Below, piece by piece: positions 52,536 through 60,631 of a stretch of 64,000 nt of DNA (its first letter is position 1; each line of letters begins with the position of its first letter). A program made the translations under genes and the position numbers. A model generated the notes under the pieces. It made no database searches. It saw nothing but the letters and a program-made list of their open reading frames with translations, and was not told the DNA's origin. Source of the stretch: Kribbella caucasensis (lineage in GTDB: Bacteria > Actinomycetota > Actinomycetes > Propionibacteriales > Kribbellaceae); the NCBI RefSeq assembly GCF_004361855.1, contig NZ_SNWQ01000012.1, positions 62,001 through 126,000 on the forward strand. Reading direction: 5' to 3'.

Positions 52536-52548
52536 GTGCCCCCGGCAG
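52536..52548. repeat. 13-bp direct repeat, right side (tRNA 3' end)
   Basis: This is the native copy of GTGCCCCCGGCAG, forming the acceptor and T-arm end of tRNA-Arg (complement strand). It lies two bases outside the right end of the IS element. Confidence 0.6.
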
Positions 52549-52609
52549 GATTCGAACCTGCGACGCACGGTTTAGGAAACCGACGCTCTATCCCCTGAGC
52601 TACGGGGGC
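52537..52609 (-). tRNA. tRNA-Arg (anticodon CCT)
   Basis: 73 bases on the minus strand. The acceptor stem GCCCCCG pairs with CGGGGGC, with discriminator A. The D arm is GCTCAGGGGATAGAGC, the T arm CAGGTTCGAATCCTG, and the anticodon loop TTCCTAA places CCT at positions 34-36. The CCA end is not encoded. It decodes AGG. Base pair 27-43 is a T-T mismatch. The IS element starts eight to nine bases past its 3' end. Confidence 0.95.
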
Positions 52610-52752
52610 GCACGATGGTGGCTCGAAGGTGGAGCCGGGGACAGCGTAGCGGACTTGGGTTGGCGGATGCGTGGCTGGCGCTGCTCCTGGGGGAAGGGGC
52701 CGGGGAGTTGTCGGCGGGGTGCGCGGAACCAGTCGAGGGGTGAGAACGAGGG

Positions 52753-54039
52753 TCAGCCGGTTAGGGCGACTACGCCTAGGTGGGCGGTTATGGAGTTGTG
52801 GCGTTCGGCGTACATGGTGGTGCAGCGGGAGGCGGTGCAGCCGGAGCCGGCGAAGGTTATGCCTCGGATGGTGGCTGTGGTGGGGGAGGGGCGGGAGTAG
52901 ACGGGGCCGCCGGAGTCGCCGCCGATGATGGCGGTTTGGCCGTTGCGGGTGGCGCGGATGACGTAGGTGGTGCAGCCGTCGGTGTCGCAGTACTTGGCGC
53001 TGAGGGAGCGGACGGTGAGGCCGCAGAGTGAGGTGCTGAAGGAGCCGGATTGGCAGACGGAGGCGCCGACGGCGGGGTCGTCGCCGCCCTTGACGACTCG
53101 GGTGTTGGCGGTGTCGCCGGGGCCGTCGGTCCAGATCTTGGCGCCGTACGCGCTGCCGGTCAGGAGGGCCTGGTCGTAGTCGGGGTAGCCGGTCCGGACC
53201 GAGGTGGTGCCGTAGTAGTGCTGCCCCGATCGCCAGACGGTGCCGACGCCGCCGCAGTGGCCGGCCGTCACCGAGCCGCGGGTGTTGGAGGAGCGCCGTA
53301 CTACGGAGAAGCCGGCTGAGCAGTTCTTCGTGGCCGACGTGATCCGGGCGCCGCCCCAGTGGCCGCCCTTCGGGGTGTCGTTGAAGCGGGACATCCGCGC
53401 GACCCCACCGGCGACGGCCGAAACGCCTTCTAAACTTGACAATCCCGAGACGCTGGCGGGTGAAGTGGTCGCTTTGTCGTATTCGACGATGACGTCTTCG
53501 GTAGCCGGGTCCAGGTCGGCGGTGAACACGGTTTTGCCCGCATCCGTTGACCATGAGCGGGAGCTGACGGCGTTCCACGCGGCGGCGATCGAGCGCGCGG
53601 AACGGCAGCTGCGTTCGACCTCGAGCAGATCGCGACCGGCGGTCGGCACGTGTTTGTCGATCGCGGCCTGGTACTTCTTCTCGTCTACCACCGAGTCGTC
53701 CAGGACGACCTTGTAGCCGGTCCCTTCGGTCCCCAGTACGCCGACGATGCCGGCGCTCAACCCATACGGAAGACCGGACGTGGGACGGCCGGTCGCATCC
53801 AGTGATTCGATCGACTCGACGGCTGCCGAGACACCTGCGGCGAGGGTCTGGCCGAGCGGGCGCGGGTCGGAAGCACTCGTCGGCCGGGACAACCGTTGCG
53901 AGTCCTCGGCGGTGGTCATCGGGTCGGCGTGGTTGCAGACAGCAACGGCTGCTGGGGTTGATGAGGCCGATGGGACGACGATCGCACCGAGTGACAGGGA
54001 GCAGAGGGCGAGCAGCGGGACGGTTGCTGTGAGTCGCAC
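52753..54039 (-). CDS. Secreted chymotrypsin-fold serine protease (streptogrisin/S1 type)
   Basis: A protein of 428 residues. A signal peptide (ATVPLLALCSLSLGAIVV) precedes a propeptide of about 190 residues (LPYGLSAGIVGVLGT, AAIDKHVPTAGRDLLEVERSC). The mature protease has the full triad: His in VTAGHCGG, Asp in YPDYDQALL, Ser in IIGGDSGGPVY, with several disulphide-type Cys. GTG 54039 is chosen because it opens the signal peptide; a GTG at 54093 is possible. It is probably an extracellular scavenging or processing protease. The sigma factor gene lies 0.7 kb upstream on the same strand. Confidence 0.85.
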   Translation of the reverse strand: MRLTATVPLLALCSLSLGAIVVPSASSTPAAVAVCNHADPMTTAEDSQRLSRPTSASDPRPLGQTLAAGVSAAVESIESLDATGRPTSGLPYGLSAGIVGVLGTEGTGYKVVLDDSVVDEKKYQAAIDKHVPTAGRDLLEVERSCRSARSIAAAWNAVSSRSWSTDAGKTVFTADLDPATEDVIVEYDKATTSPASVSGLSSLEGVSAVAGGVARMSRFNDTPKGGHWGGARITSATKNCSAGFSVVRRSSNTRGSVTAGHCGGVGTVWRSGQHYYGTTSVRTGYPDYDQALLTGSAYGAKIWTDGPGDTANTRVVKGGDDPAVGASVCQSGSFSTSLCGLTVRSLSAKYCDTDGCTTYVIRATRNGQTAIIGGDSGGPVYSRPSPTTATIRGITFAGSGCTASRCTTMYAERHNSITAHLGVVALTG

Positions 54040-54131
54040 TAGCTCCCCAATCGTGGACGGCCTACCGGTGAATCGTCCATTCAAGGACGACACATAGTCA
54101 ATAGCCGACTACCGTCCGCAAGCAAATTCGG

Positions 54132-54731
54132 CTACCGTGTGCGAGCGTAACTCGCAACTTCACGCCCGTCGCCCGCGTAGAACCGAAGCGCCTTGCTGTC
54201 CACCGCGACCCGTTTCGCTACGTTGAGTGCAGTCGTATGCGGCACGTTCGCGCACTCGATCAGCCGCTGGCCGGCCGCCTTCGACGTGAATTCGCCCCGC
54301 TGGCCGATCGTGAACGTCCCGCTGATCCCGTTGCACCCGTCGGAACCGGTCCACGTGCCGTCGGGGTTGAAGGTGAGTATCGGATCCTCGGGCCGGGCCG
54401 ATTTCATCGTGGTGTAGCCGTCCAGTTTGGTCGGCCGCCAAGTGCCGGATATGGACTGCGCCGACGCGACAGCCGCAGTACTGGAAACGGCTGGTGCGGG
54501 GGTGGCCGCGGGCTCCGGCAGTGATGCGCCCGAGCCGCCGCGCAAGGCGAAGCCGGCGGCGGCGATCACGGCGACGCCGGCCACGGCTGTGCCGACGGCG
54601 ACTCCGGTACGACGCTGGGCTCGCCGCGCACCAGTGGTCGCGCGCAACGTCAGGTCAGGGGCTAACGGGACGGACGCGGCGGCGCGTTCGAACGTCACGC
54701 GCAGGTCGTCCTCGAGTTCGGTCTTGCTCAC
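54132..54731 (-). CDS. Membrane-anchored META domain protein coupled to SigE factor
   Basis: A protein of 199 residues. The N-terminal 42 residues (TELEDDLRVTFERAAASVPLAPDLTLRATTGARRAQRR) are cytosolic and charged; a membrane helix follows (VAVGTAVAGVAVIAAAGFAL). After a linker a META-like domain (SISGTWRPTKLDGYTTM, LTFNPDGTWTGSDGCNGISGTFTI) faces outside. The start overlaps the sigma-factor stop by four bases. The layout, a cytosolic stub joined through the membrane to a sensor domain, is what a membrane anti-sigma factor looks like, but no known anti-sigma motif is present. Confidence 0.82.
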   Translation of the reverse strand: MSKTELEDDLRVTFERAAASVPLAPDLTLRATTGARRAQRRTGVAVGTAVAGVAVIAAAGFALRGGSGASLPEPAATPAPAVSSTAAVASAQSISGTWRPTKLDGYTTMKSARPEDPILTFNPDGTWTGSDGCNGISGTFTIGQRGEFTSKAAGQRLIECANVPHTTALNVAKRVAVDSKALRFYAGDGREVASYARTR

Positions 54732-55222
54732 GGCAACCTCTCATCGACACGGTGGGACTGCCTCGCCTTCCGCAGCGTGGCGAGCGCTCTGCTCGCGGTG
54801 GAACGCACGGAGGACGGTTTGATGCCGAGCAGGTCGGCGATCGTCCGGTCGTCCAGGTCCTGGTAGTAGCGCAGCACCAGGACGACCCGTTCCCGGGCCG
54901 ACAACGTGGCCAGGGCGCGCCAGAGGTCGTCGGAGTTCACGATGTCGGTGGCGGGATCGGGCACCGTGTGCTCGGGGTCGAGGTCGGCTGCCGGGGCCTC
55001 GGTGTAGGACCGGCGGCGCGTCATCGACAGGTAGGAGTTGACCAGGATCTTGCGGACGTACGTGTGCGGGTCGTCCGCCCGTTGCACCCGCCGCCAGGAC
55101 CGGAACGCCTGCATCAGCGCGATCTGGGCCAGGTCCTCGGCCCGCTGGTAGTCGCCGGAGAGGGTGAACCCGAGACGCACCAGTTCCTGTCCGCGCGCGG
55201 ACGCGTACTCCTCGAACTCCAC
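54728..55222 (-). CDS. SigE family ECF RNA polymerase sigma factor
   Basis: A sigma factor of 164 residues. Region 2 is at about residues 5-75 (EEYASARGQELVRLGFTLSGDYQRAEDLAQIALMQAFRSW), region 4 at about 100-155 (LWRALATLSARERVVLVLRYYQDLDDRTIADLLGIKPSSVRSTASRAL). GTG 55222 with GGGGAG upstream is the start. This compact class is called SigE-family in actinobacteria. It is coupled to a membrane META protein, its probable regulator. Confidence 0.92.
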   Translation of the reverse strand: MEFEEYASARGQELVRLGFTLSGDYQRAEDLAQIALMQAFRSWRRVQRADDPHTYVRKILVNSYLSMTRRRSYTEAPAADLDPEHTVPDPATDIVNSDDLWRALATLSARERVVLVLRYYQDLDDRTIADLLGIKPSSVRSTASRALATLRKARQSHRVDERLP

Positions 55223-55323
55223 TCGCAACTCCCCGGCTGGGCGTACAACACCTCACAACTATTAGACGCACTGAGCCACGCAGGGTGCTGCAGAGATTCA
55301 CACACAGTTGCATCTCAGCGGCG

Positions 55324-56709
55324 TCAGCCGAGCAGGAACGCCCGGACCTGCGCACGCCCGGTGGGATCTGTCCGGTTGCCCTGGACGCCGTGTCCACTGC
55401 CCGGTACTACGACGAGCTGCGCCTGGCGGGCGTGGTCCCGCTCCCACTCCGCCCACGACAACGGGCAGAACAGGTCGTTGCTCCCGTGCAGGATCAGTGT
55501 GCGCGGCAACAGTTCCTGCGCGGCCGGGTATGCCGACGAACGCGTCGACGGCCAGCGCAGGCATCCCTCGATGGCCAACTGATTCCGCGCGGTCCGTACG
55601 TCGTACGGGTGCAGCCGTGCATCGTCAAGCGCCCGTACTGCGGACTCCAGGGCGGCGACGCGTTCGGCAGGGGGATCGGCAGCCGACCAGGGGAAGCGGA
55701 GATCCGAGCAGAGCGTGGCCAGGTGGAGTCCGGCCGACAGTTCGTCGTGCCCGGCACCGAGACTGGTTGCGCGCTGGATCAGCTCCTTCAGTGCGGCGGT
55801 GTCCGCGTTACGTGCGTCGTGCAGCACCTTCGGGATGCCGTCGAACGATGGGTTGACCGAGTTGAGGCTGAGGATCGCCAGGGACTCGATCAGGTCGGTC
55901 CCGTTGAGTGGGGCGCCGTCGAGTTCGCCGTGTCGCACCAGCCAGGCGAGGTCGGCCACCGGGTCCGTAGTACAGGCCGGGTCGCGACGGCAGGTTGCGG
56001 TGAGGACGTCTGCGGTGTGGTTCATCAGGTCGATGCTGAATGGGTCGAAGCCGCGGTGGGGGACTACTGAGTCGAGTACGAGCGAGCGGACGTGGTCGGG
56101 GTACTTCAATCCGTACTGCGCTGCGGTGAAGCTGCCGTACGACGTGCCGTCGAGAGTCAGTCGATCCGCACCGAGGGAGCGGCGGAGTAGTTCGATGTCC
56201 TCGACCGTGTCGGGTGTGCCGTAGAAGTCGATGCGGGGGCCGAATACGCGGGCACAGGCGTCGACGGCGTCCGCGGGTGGGGTGAGGAAGTCGGAGCCGC
56301 CGACTGCTCGCTGGAGTTCGGGGCAGTTGATGCCGTTGGTGCCGGTGCCTCGCTGATCGAACATGACGAGGCGGTACTCACTCAGTACGGCCGGGTCCAG
56401 GTAGGGACGGACTTGGGGGACCAGGGCGACTCCTGGTTGGCCGGGGCCGCCGGTGAGCATCAGGAGTACGCCGCGTGGGGCGTCGGCGTTGTCGGCTGCC
56501 GCAACGGGCAGTTCGAGTTGTTCGCCGTCGGGTTTGCGGTGGTCGAGGGGCACGCGGAGCGTCGTACAGGTGAAGCCGGAGATGGTCGTGCAGGGCTCGG
56601 CTTTGCCTGGGGTGGCTGTGGATTCTGTCGGCGCGCTTGTCGTTGTGGCAGAGCAGGCGGCGGCGGAGTAGGTGAGCAGCAGTGCGACCACCAGACGGAC
56701 CAGCCGCAT
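55324..56709 (-). CDS. Alpha/beta hydrolase lipoprotein with TAP-like C-terminal domain
   Basis: A protein of 461 residues. A lipobox (SAAAC) after the signal peptide suggests a cell-surface lipoprotein. The hydrolase domain has LMLTGGPGQPG (oxyanion), LVMFDQRGTGTNG and the nucleophile elbow LDGTSYGSFTA; the acid and His are in LHGSNDLFCPLSWAEWE and VVVPGSGHGVQGN. The family includes tripeptidyl aminopeptidases of Streptomyces and proline iminopeptidase relatives. It probably releases short peptides outside the cell. Confidence 0.88.
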   Translation of the reverse strand: MRLVRLVVALLLTYSAAACSATTTSAPTESTATPGKAEPCTTISGFTCTTLRVPLDHRKPDGEQLELPVAAADNADAPRGVLLMLTGGPGQPGVALVPQVRPYLDPAVLSEYRLVMFDQRGTGTNGINCPELQRAVGGSDFLTPPADAVDACARVFGPRIDFYGTPDTVEDIELLRRSLGADRLTLDGTSYGSFTAAQYGLKYPDHVRSLVLDSVVPHRGFDPFSIDLMNHTADVLTATCRRDPACTTDPVADLAWLVRHGELDGAPLNGTDLIESLAILSLNSVNPSFDGIPKVLHDARNADTAALKELIQRATSLGAGHDELSAGLHLATLCSDLRFPWSAADPPAERVAALESAVRALDDARLHPYDVRTARNQLAIEGCLRWPSTRSSAYPAAQELLPRTLILHGSNDLFCPLSWAEWERDHARQAQLVVVPGSGHGVQGNRTDPTGRAQVRAFLLG

Positions 56710-56866
56710 GAGCCCTCCCCAATCGGCCTATGTCGATCAGGGTGCAACCAGCGGGCGGTACGGACAAGGCCGCGCCGCCCGCCTTGCGGGGGGTGGGTGA
56801 GGATCCGCAAGGCGGGCGGGGGTGACCCCGGGTCGGACGGCTTCGGGGGGCGCGTCCGGGGCGGGG

Positions 56867-57475
56867 TCAGCGCAGGCCGAGCGACTTCACCAGCTCGGGT
56901 GTGACGGCACGAGGCGCGGGCAGCTCACCGGGTTTGCCCTGTCCCTCGAAGGAGGCGGCGACCAGTCGCCGGCAGCCGAAGGCCTCGGCGGTGATCGACA
57001 GTACGCCGCGGTCGTTGTCGGTGAACCGCAGGACGTACGTGGGGCCGAGTTCCTTGGTGCACATGGTCGGCTTGGACGGTTGTGGTTTCGCGGCGTTGAC
57101 CAGGGCGAACAGGTCGGTCGCCTGTTTCCCGTTCCGCTTGGTGGTGACGGTGGCGTAGTCCTGCCCGGATGCCTGCGCGTCGTACTGGCAGATCGTCACG
57201 CTGACGGGGTCGAACAGGGATTTGGCCGCGCCCTTGCCCCAGACGGTCTTGTCGGCGGCCTGCCGGACTGCGGTGATCGTCTCGGGGCAGTCCATGCTCG
57301 GCGTACCGCTGGGGGTGGGCGGTGTGGCGGTTGGCGGGGTGCCGGGGGTGGTCGGCGTTGTGGAGGGCTGGGCGGCGGGTTGGGCGCCGCTCTCGTCACC
57401 GCAGGCGGCGGTGATTCCGAGAACGGTCACGACGAGCGTCGCCCCGATGAGGCCCCGTGTCCTTGATGCACTCAC
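56867..57475 (-). CDS. Hypothetical secreted lipoprotein
   Basis: A protein of 202 residues. Signal peptide with lipobox (VVTVLGITAAC), then a Pro/Thr-rich spacer (TPTTPGTPPTATPPTPSGTP) and a globular domain with four Cys (MDCPETITAV, VTICQYDA, PTMCTKELG, EAFGCRRLV), likely two disulphides. GTG 57475 is supported by GGAAGGA upstream. No known family. The spacer suggests projection through the cell wall. Confidence 0.78.
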   Translation of the reverse strand: MSASRTRGLIGATLVVTVLGITAACGDESGAQPAAQPSTTPTTPGTPPTATPPTPSGTPSMDCPETITAVRQAADKTVWGKGAAKSLFDPVSVTICQYDAQASGQDYATVTTKRNGKQATDLFALVNAAKPQPSKPTMCTKELGPTYVLRFTDNDRGVLSITAEAFGCRRLVAASFEGQGKPGELPAPRAVTPELVKSLGLR

Positions 57476-57675
57476 GACTCGGTCCTTCCGGGTTGGCAAG
57501 GACATCCATGATGCTGGACCGAGGTCGCGCTGATCGTGGCAGAAGTGTCACGGCGGCGCGTCTATCTGGTCACGGGCCGGATCGAGTGGCAAAAGCAGCA
57601 GATCTGTAACACCTGCGGACTGTTCACCCGGGTGGGATGGAATGATGCCGACTGCAGCCGGAGGAAGGGACGGAC

Positions 57676-58365
57676 GTGGGCAAGCGGAAAGATGCCGCCG
57701 AGCTCGCTCGCCGGGAACGCGAGGAGTGGCAGCTGGGTCAGGACTGGGCGCGCTGGCTGATGGGCGGGAACGCGCCGCAGCCGCTGACGCTGTACGGGAT
57801 CGTGCTCGAGCAGGGCGAGACGGCGTACCTGCAGACCTCGGCGCACTACGCCCGGCTTTACGGGGGCAGTGGCCGGTACACGCAGAGCGGCGGCTTCTTC
57901 TTCGGCAACCCCGGCATGGTGCTCGGCATGATGGCGGCGAACGCGGCGGTGAACTCCAGCCGGAAGGCGGCGGCGCGCCGGGACATGCAGCTGATGTGGC
58001 GCGATCTGCAGGAGGTGCAGCTGATCGCGACCAACTACCGGCTGATGACGCATCTGGCCCAGCGCGGCTGGATGAGCTTCTACTACAGCGCGGTGCAGGA
58101 GTTCTATCCGGATCCGGCCAACTGGCAGATCACCTTCGGCTTCCAGAACGCCGAACCGCTGCAGCTCGGCGGTCTCGCTGTACCGACGCTGTCGGTGCTG
58201 ACGGCCTGGTCGGTGCTCGGGGCCGAACGCTGGCAGACCGAGCCGGGGATCCAGGCGCTGGTGCAGGCGGCCGCGCAGCCGCAGGTCGGGCCGGGAGCCC
58301 AGGCCCACGGCGAGTTGGAGGGCGGCCAGCAGCAGAACCTGCCTCGCATCCCAGGGCAGGACTGA
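57676..58365 (+). CDS. Hypothetical protein with hydrophobic Gly-rich segment
   Basis: A protein of 229 residues with a basic, charged N-terminus (MGKRKDAAELARREREEWQL) and a central Gly/Ala-rich stretch (FFFGNPGMVLGMMAANAAVN). It then has an alpha/beta pattern with WQITFGFQNAEPLQLGGLAVPTLSV, and a Gln-rich tail. GGAGGAAGG precedes GTG 57676. No domain is recognised; no signal peptide. The short hydrophobic stretch is not long enough for a confident membrane span. Confidence 0.75.
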   Translation: MGKRKDAAELARREREEWQLGQDWARWLMGGNAPQPLTLYGIVLEQGETAYLQTSAHYARLYGGSGRYTQSGGFFFGNPGMVLGMMAANAAVNSSRKAAARRDMQLMWRDLQEVQLIATNYRLMTHLAQRGWMSFYYSAVQEFYPDPANWQITFGFQNAEPLQLGGLAVPTLSVLTAWSVLGAERWQTEPGIQALVQAAAQPQVGPGAQAHGELEGGQQQNLPRIPGQD

Positions 58366-58383
58366 CCCAGTAATCTGGGTGCC

Positions 58384-58524
58384 ATGACGAGCCCGTATGA
58401 AGACGACGAGCCGCTGCTGCCGGACCAGACCCGCGACGACGATCCGCGGACCTGGGGCGACAACGATTTCGCGGCCGACGACGACGAGCGCATCCTCCGC
58501 GAGGTCCCCCCACACCACGAATGA
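58384..58524 (+). CDS. Small acidic protein (46 residues)
   Basis: MTSPYEDDEPLLPDQTRDDD opens it; about a third of the residues are Asp or Glu. TAATCT lies seven bases before the ATG, so it is probably leaderless. I recall similar short acidic proteins as conserved hypotheticals in actinobacteria, but the role is unknown. It lies 18 bases after the preceding gene. Confidence 0.6.
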   Translation: MTSPYEDDEPLLPDQTRDDDPRTWGDNDFAADDDERILREVPPHHE

Positions 58525-58581
58525 CAGCTCCTGTGGGTCGATCGGGTGTTGCTTGCGTAGGGTCGGTCGGAGGGGGCTGTG

Positions 58582-58869
58582 ATGGAGCTACGGGAGTTCG
58601 AGGGCGGTCATACCGCGTTGGTGGCTGGTTGGGCGACGTCGGCGGAGGAGGTCGGACTCGGGCCGGTGTTCGTCCGTGCTCTGCTTGGGCAGGCACTGGA
58701 TTCCGGGCATTCGGATGTGTTCTTGCGTGTCCGGCCCGACAACCTCCCGGCGATACGGATGTACGAGCGGGTCGGCTTCCTGCGGGTGACCGACGAGCTG
58801 GCCGCCGAGTGGAACAAGGCGCAGCCGATCGCCTACACCTGGATGCAGTACCCGACCGGGGACGACTGA
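58582..58869 (+). CDS. GNAT acetyltransferase with internal in-frame deletion
   Basis: 95 residues. The start (MELREFEGGHTALVAGWATSAEEV) and the end (DVFLRVRPDNLPAIRMYERVGFLRV, then ELAAEWNKAQPIAYTWMQY) fit one GNAT subfamily. The middle, including the substrate strands and most of the R/Q-x-x-G-x-G acetyl-CoA loop, is missing, leaving only GLGPVFVRALLGQAL. A normal member has about 140-150 residues. The reading frame is kept, so a short protein is made, but acetyltransferase activity is unlikely. Confidence 0.7.
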   Translation: MELREFEGGHTALVAGWATSAEEVGLGPVFVRALLGQALDSGHSDVFLRVRPDNLPAIRMYERVGFLRVTDELAAEWNKAQPIAYTWMQYPTGDD

Positions 58870-58895
58870 CCTCGCCGCCCCGGGCCGGAGAGCAG

Positions 58896-59282
58896 TCAGG
58901 AGCGGGTGCGGAGGGAGTCGCGGATCTCGGTGAGGAGCTGCTGGTCGGTGGTGAGTTCCTCGGGCTCGGGCTCCTGGCCGCGGGCGCGGCGCTCGTTGAG
59001 CTTGTTGATCGGCAGCACGATGAAGAAGTAGATGGCGGCGGCGATGAACAGGAAGTTGATCAGCGCCTGCAGCACCAGGCCGATCGAGAAGTCGGCGTTG
59101 TTGATTTCGAAGTTGCCGACCCCGGTGACGTCGGGCTCGCCGAAGATCGCGGCGATCAGTGGGTTGATCAGGCCCTCGACGAGCGCGGTCACGATCTGGC
59201 CGAAAGCCGCGCCGATCACGACGGCGACCGCGAGATCGACGACGTTTCCCCGCATGATGAATTCTTTGAAGCCCTTGAGCAT
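58896..59282 (-). CDS. mscL: Large-conductance mechanosensitive channel MscL
   Basis: A channel protein of 128 residues. It begins MLKGFKEFIMRGNVVDLAVAVVIGAAFG, with the pore-lining first helix and the GNVVDLAVAVVIG motif, then an extracytoplasmic loop, a second helix (VLQALINFLFIAAAIYFFIVLPINKL) and an acidic cytosolic bundle (EPEPEELTTDQQLLTEIRDSL). It opens on membrane tension to release solutes. It follows the SAF-domain and FmdB genes on the same strand, the usual actinobacterial order. Confidence 0.96.
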   Translation of the reverse strand: MLKGFKEFIMRGNVVDLAVAVVIGAAFGQIVTALVEGLINPLIAAIFGEPDVTGVGNFEINNADFSIGLVLQALINFLFIAAAIYFFIVLPINKLNERRARGQEPEPEELTTDQQLLTEIRDSLRTRS

Positions 59283-59398
59283 GTCCCTGCCTCCGAGTTC
59301 AGGGCCTGACGTGGCCCTCGGCGTCTTTACCCGGTCAACGTAGGGCTACCGACCCACCCAGGCGAGCGCGCGCGCCGCAAAGTCGAGTGGAGTTCAGT

Positions 59399-60034
59399 TC
59401 AGCTCGTGTCGGGGGTCAGCGCGATGGTGATGCGCGAGTTGGCTGCCGCCTGCGCGATCCGGGCGGCGGTGGCGGGCGTGGCTGCCAGTACGACGAGTGC
59501 GCCCGACGGCCCGGTCCGCGTCGCGGTAGCGGGGATGGCCAGCACAGGGATCGCGCGAGCCAGGTGGATGGCTGAGTCGGTGGCGGCGGACGTTGCGGCG
59601 TACAGGTCGAGGCGGTCGCCGGGATGGAGGAGGGCGACGATGGCGGGGTCGTCGAGGCGTAGGGGGTAGGCGACCAGGCCGGGTGGGACTGCCGTCGGAG
59701 TGAGGAAGCGAGCGTCGGTGAGCGGCTCGCCGGAGCGGACCGCGGTGGCGAGCACACGCCGGCTCAGGTCGGTGCCTGGTCGAAGGGCGCCCGCGGGGAC
59801 GGCCGAAGGTGGAAGCTGGAGCGTGCGCAGGTCGCCGGGTTTGGGCGCCGTGCCGCCTGGGAGATCCCGCTCGGCGGCGAGGACGGCGATGGTCGGCGCC
59901 GGCGGCGGGGAGACGGCCGCCAGGGCGAACCAGGCAGCGGCTGCCGCGGCGACGCCGGCCAGGAGCCGACGGTGCCAGCGGGCGACGCGGAGCAGGAGAC
60001 GGGACAGGTCGCGGAAGGACGAAGAGGGTTTCAT
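59399..60034 (-). CDS. SAF/CpaB-type domain membrane protein
   Basis: A protein of 211 residues. A basic N-terminus and one membrane helix (LLAGVAAAAAAWFALAAV) precede an extracytoplasmic SAF domain (TIAVLAAERDLPGGTAPKPGDLRTLQLP, GTDLSRRVLATAVRSGEPLTDARFL), as in CpaB/RcpC. CpaB helps Flp pilus assembly, but this orphan copy beside mscL is common and its role is unknown. TACCTT seven bases before ATG 60034 suggests a leaderless transcript. Confidence 0.82.
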   Translation of the reverse strand: MKPSSSFRDLSRLLLRVARWHRRLLAGVAAAAAAWFALAAVSPPPAPTIAVLAAERDLPGGTAPKPGDLRTLQLPPSAVPAGALRPGTDLSRRVLATAVRSGEPLTDARFLTPTAVPPGLVAYPLRLDDPAIVALLHPGDRLDLYAATSAATDSAIHLARAIPVLAIPATATRTGPSGALVVLAATPATAARIAQAAANSRITIALTPDTS

Positions 60035-60101
60035 GCCAGAGAAGGTACGAGTTTCTCCAGCCGGCCCGGGTTGGTTATCCACATGGCCCCGATCGGAGCG
60101 G

Positions 60102-60452
60102 TCAGGCGGCGCTGGTCGACGTCGAAGAAGAGGAGCCAGAACCCGAGGACGAGGAACCCGAAGACGACGTACCCGACGAAGAAGAACCGGAAGAGCCGGA
60201 GCCGGTCGAGGAGGAGGCCGAAGACGCCGCGGTCGACGGCTCCTTCTTGCCGCCGGCGGCGGAGCCGTTCGACGACGAGCGGCTGTCGGTCCGGTAGAAG
60301 CCGGAACCCTTGAACACCACACCGACCGCGTTGAACACCTTGCGCAGCGTGCCCTCGCAGTTCGGGCACACGGTCAGCGCGTCGTCGGTGAAGCTCTGCC
60401 GGACCTCGAGAGCTTCGCCGCACTCGGTGCACTGGTACTGGTACGTCGGCAC
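60102..60452 (-). CDS. FmdB family zinc-ribbon protein
   Basis: A protein of 116 residues. The first 45 form a zinc ribbon (MPTYQYQCTECGEALEVRQS and VCPNCEGTLRKVFNAVGVVF), then GSGFYRTDSR, the hallmark end of FmdB proteins. The tail is a long Ser/Gly low-complexity stretch. Despite the old regulator name, its function is not settled. It stands upstream of the SAF and mscL genes. Confidence 0.9.
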   Translation of the reverse strand: MPTYQYQCTECGEALEVRQSFTDDALTVCPNCEGTLRKVFNAVGVVFKGSGFYRTDSRSSSNGSAAGGKKEPSTAASSASSSTGSGSSGSSSSGTSSSGSSSSGSGSSSSTSTSAA

Positions 60453-60619
60453 GTGATTCCCCTTCTGGGCCGCCTGGCACTCCTACTACTCGACTGCTAA
60501 TAATGCGCCAGAGCCCCGAAGTATTCCAACTCGGTACCGAACGCAGCCGCTCGCGCCGGCGTAAGTGAGCACTCTCACTCCGTGTTGAGCCCCCATTTGG
60601 GGTGTGGGGCCGGATTCTC

Positions 60620-60625
60620 TACGGT
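60620..60625 (+). promoter_or_regulatory. Leaderless -10 box of the penicillin acylase gene
   Basis: TACGGT lies six bases before GTG 60632, and TTGGGG about 18 bases further upstream is a weak -35 candidate. No ribosome binding site is present. Confidence 0.4.
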
Positions 60626-60631
60626 TGGTCC

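Noticed and set aside
60102..60270. Simple repeat in the FmdB tail
   Set aside because: The Ser/Gly-coding low-complexity tail is normal for FmdB proteins and is not an independent repeat element.
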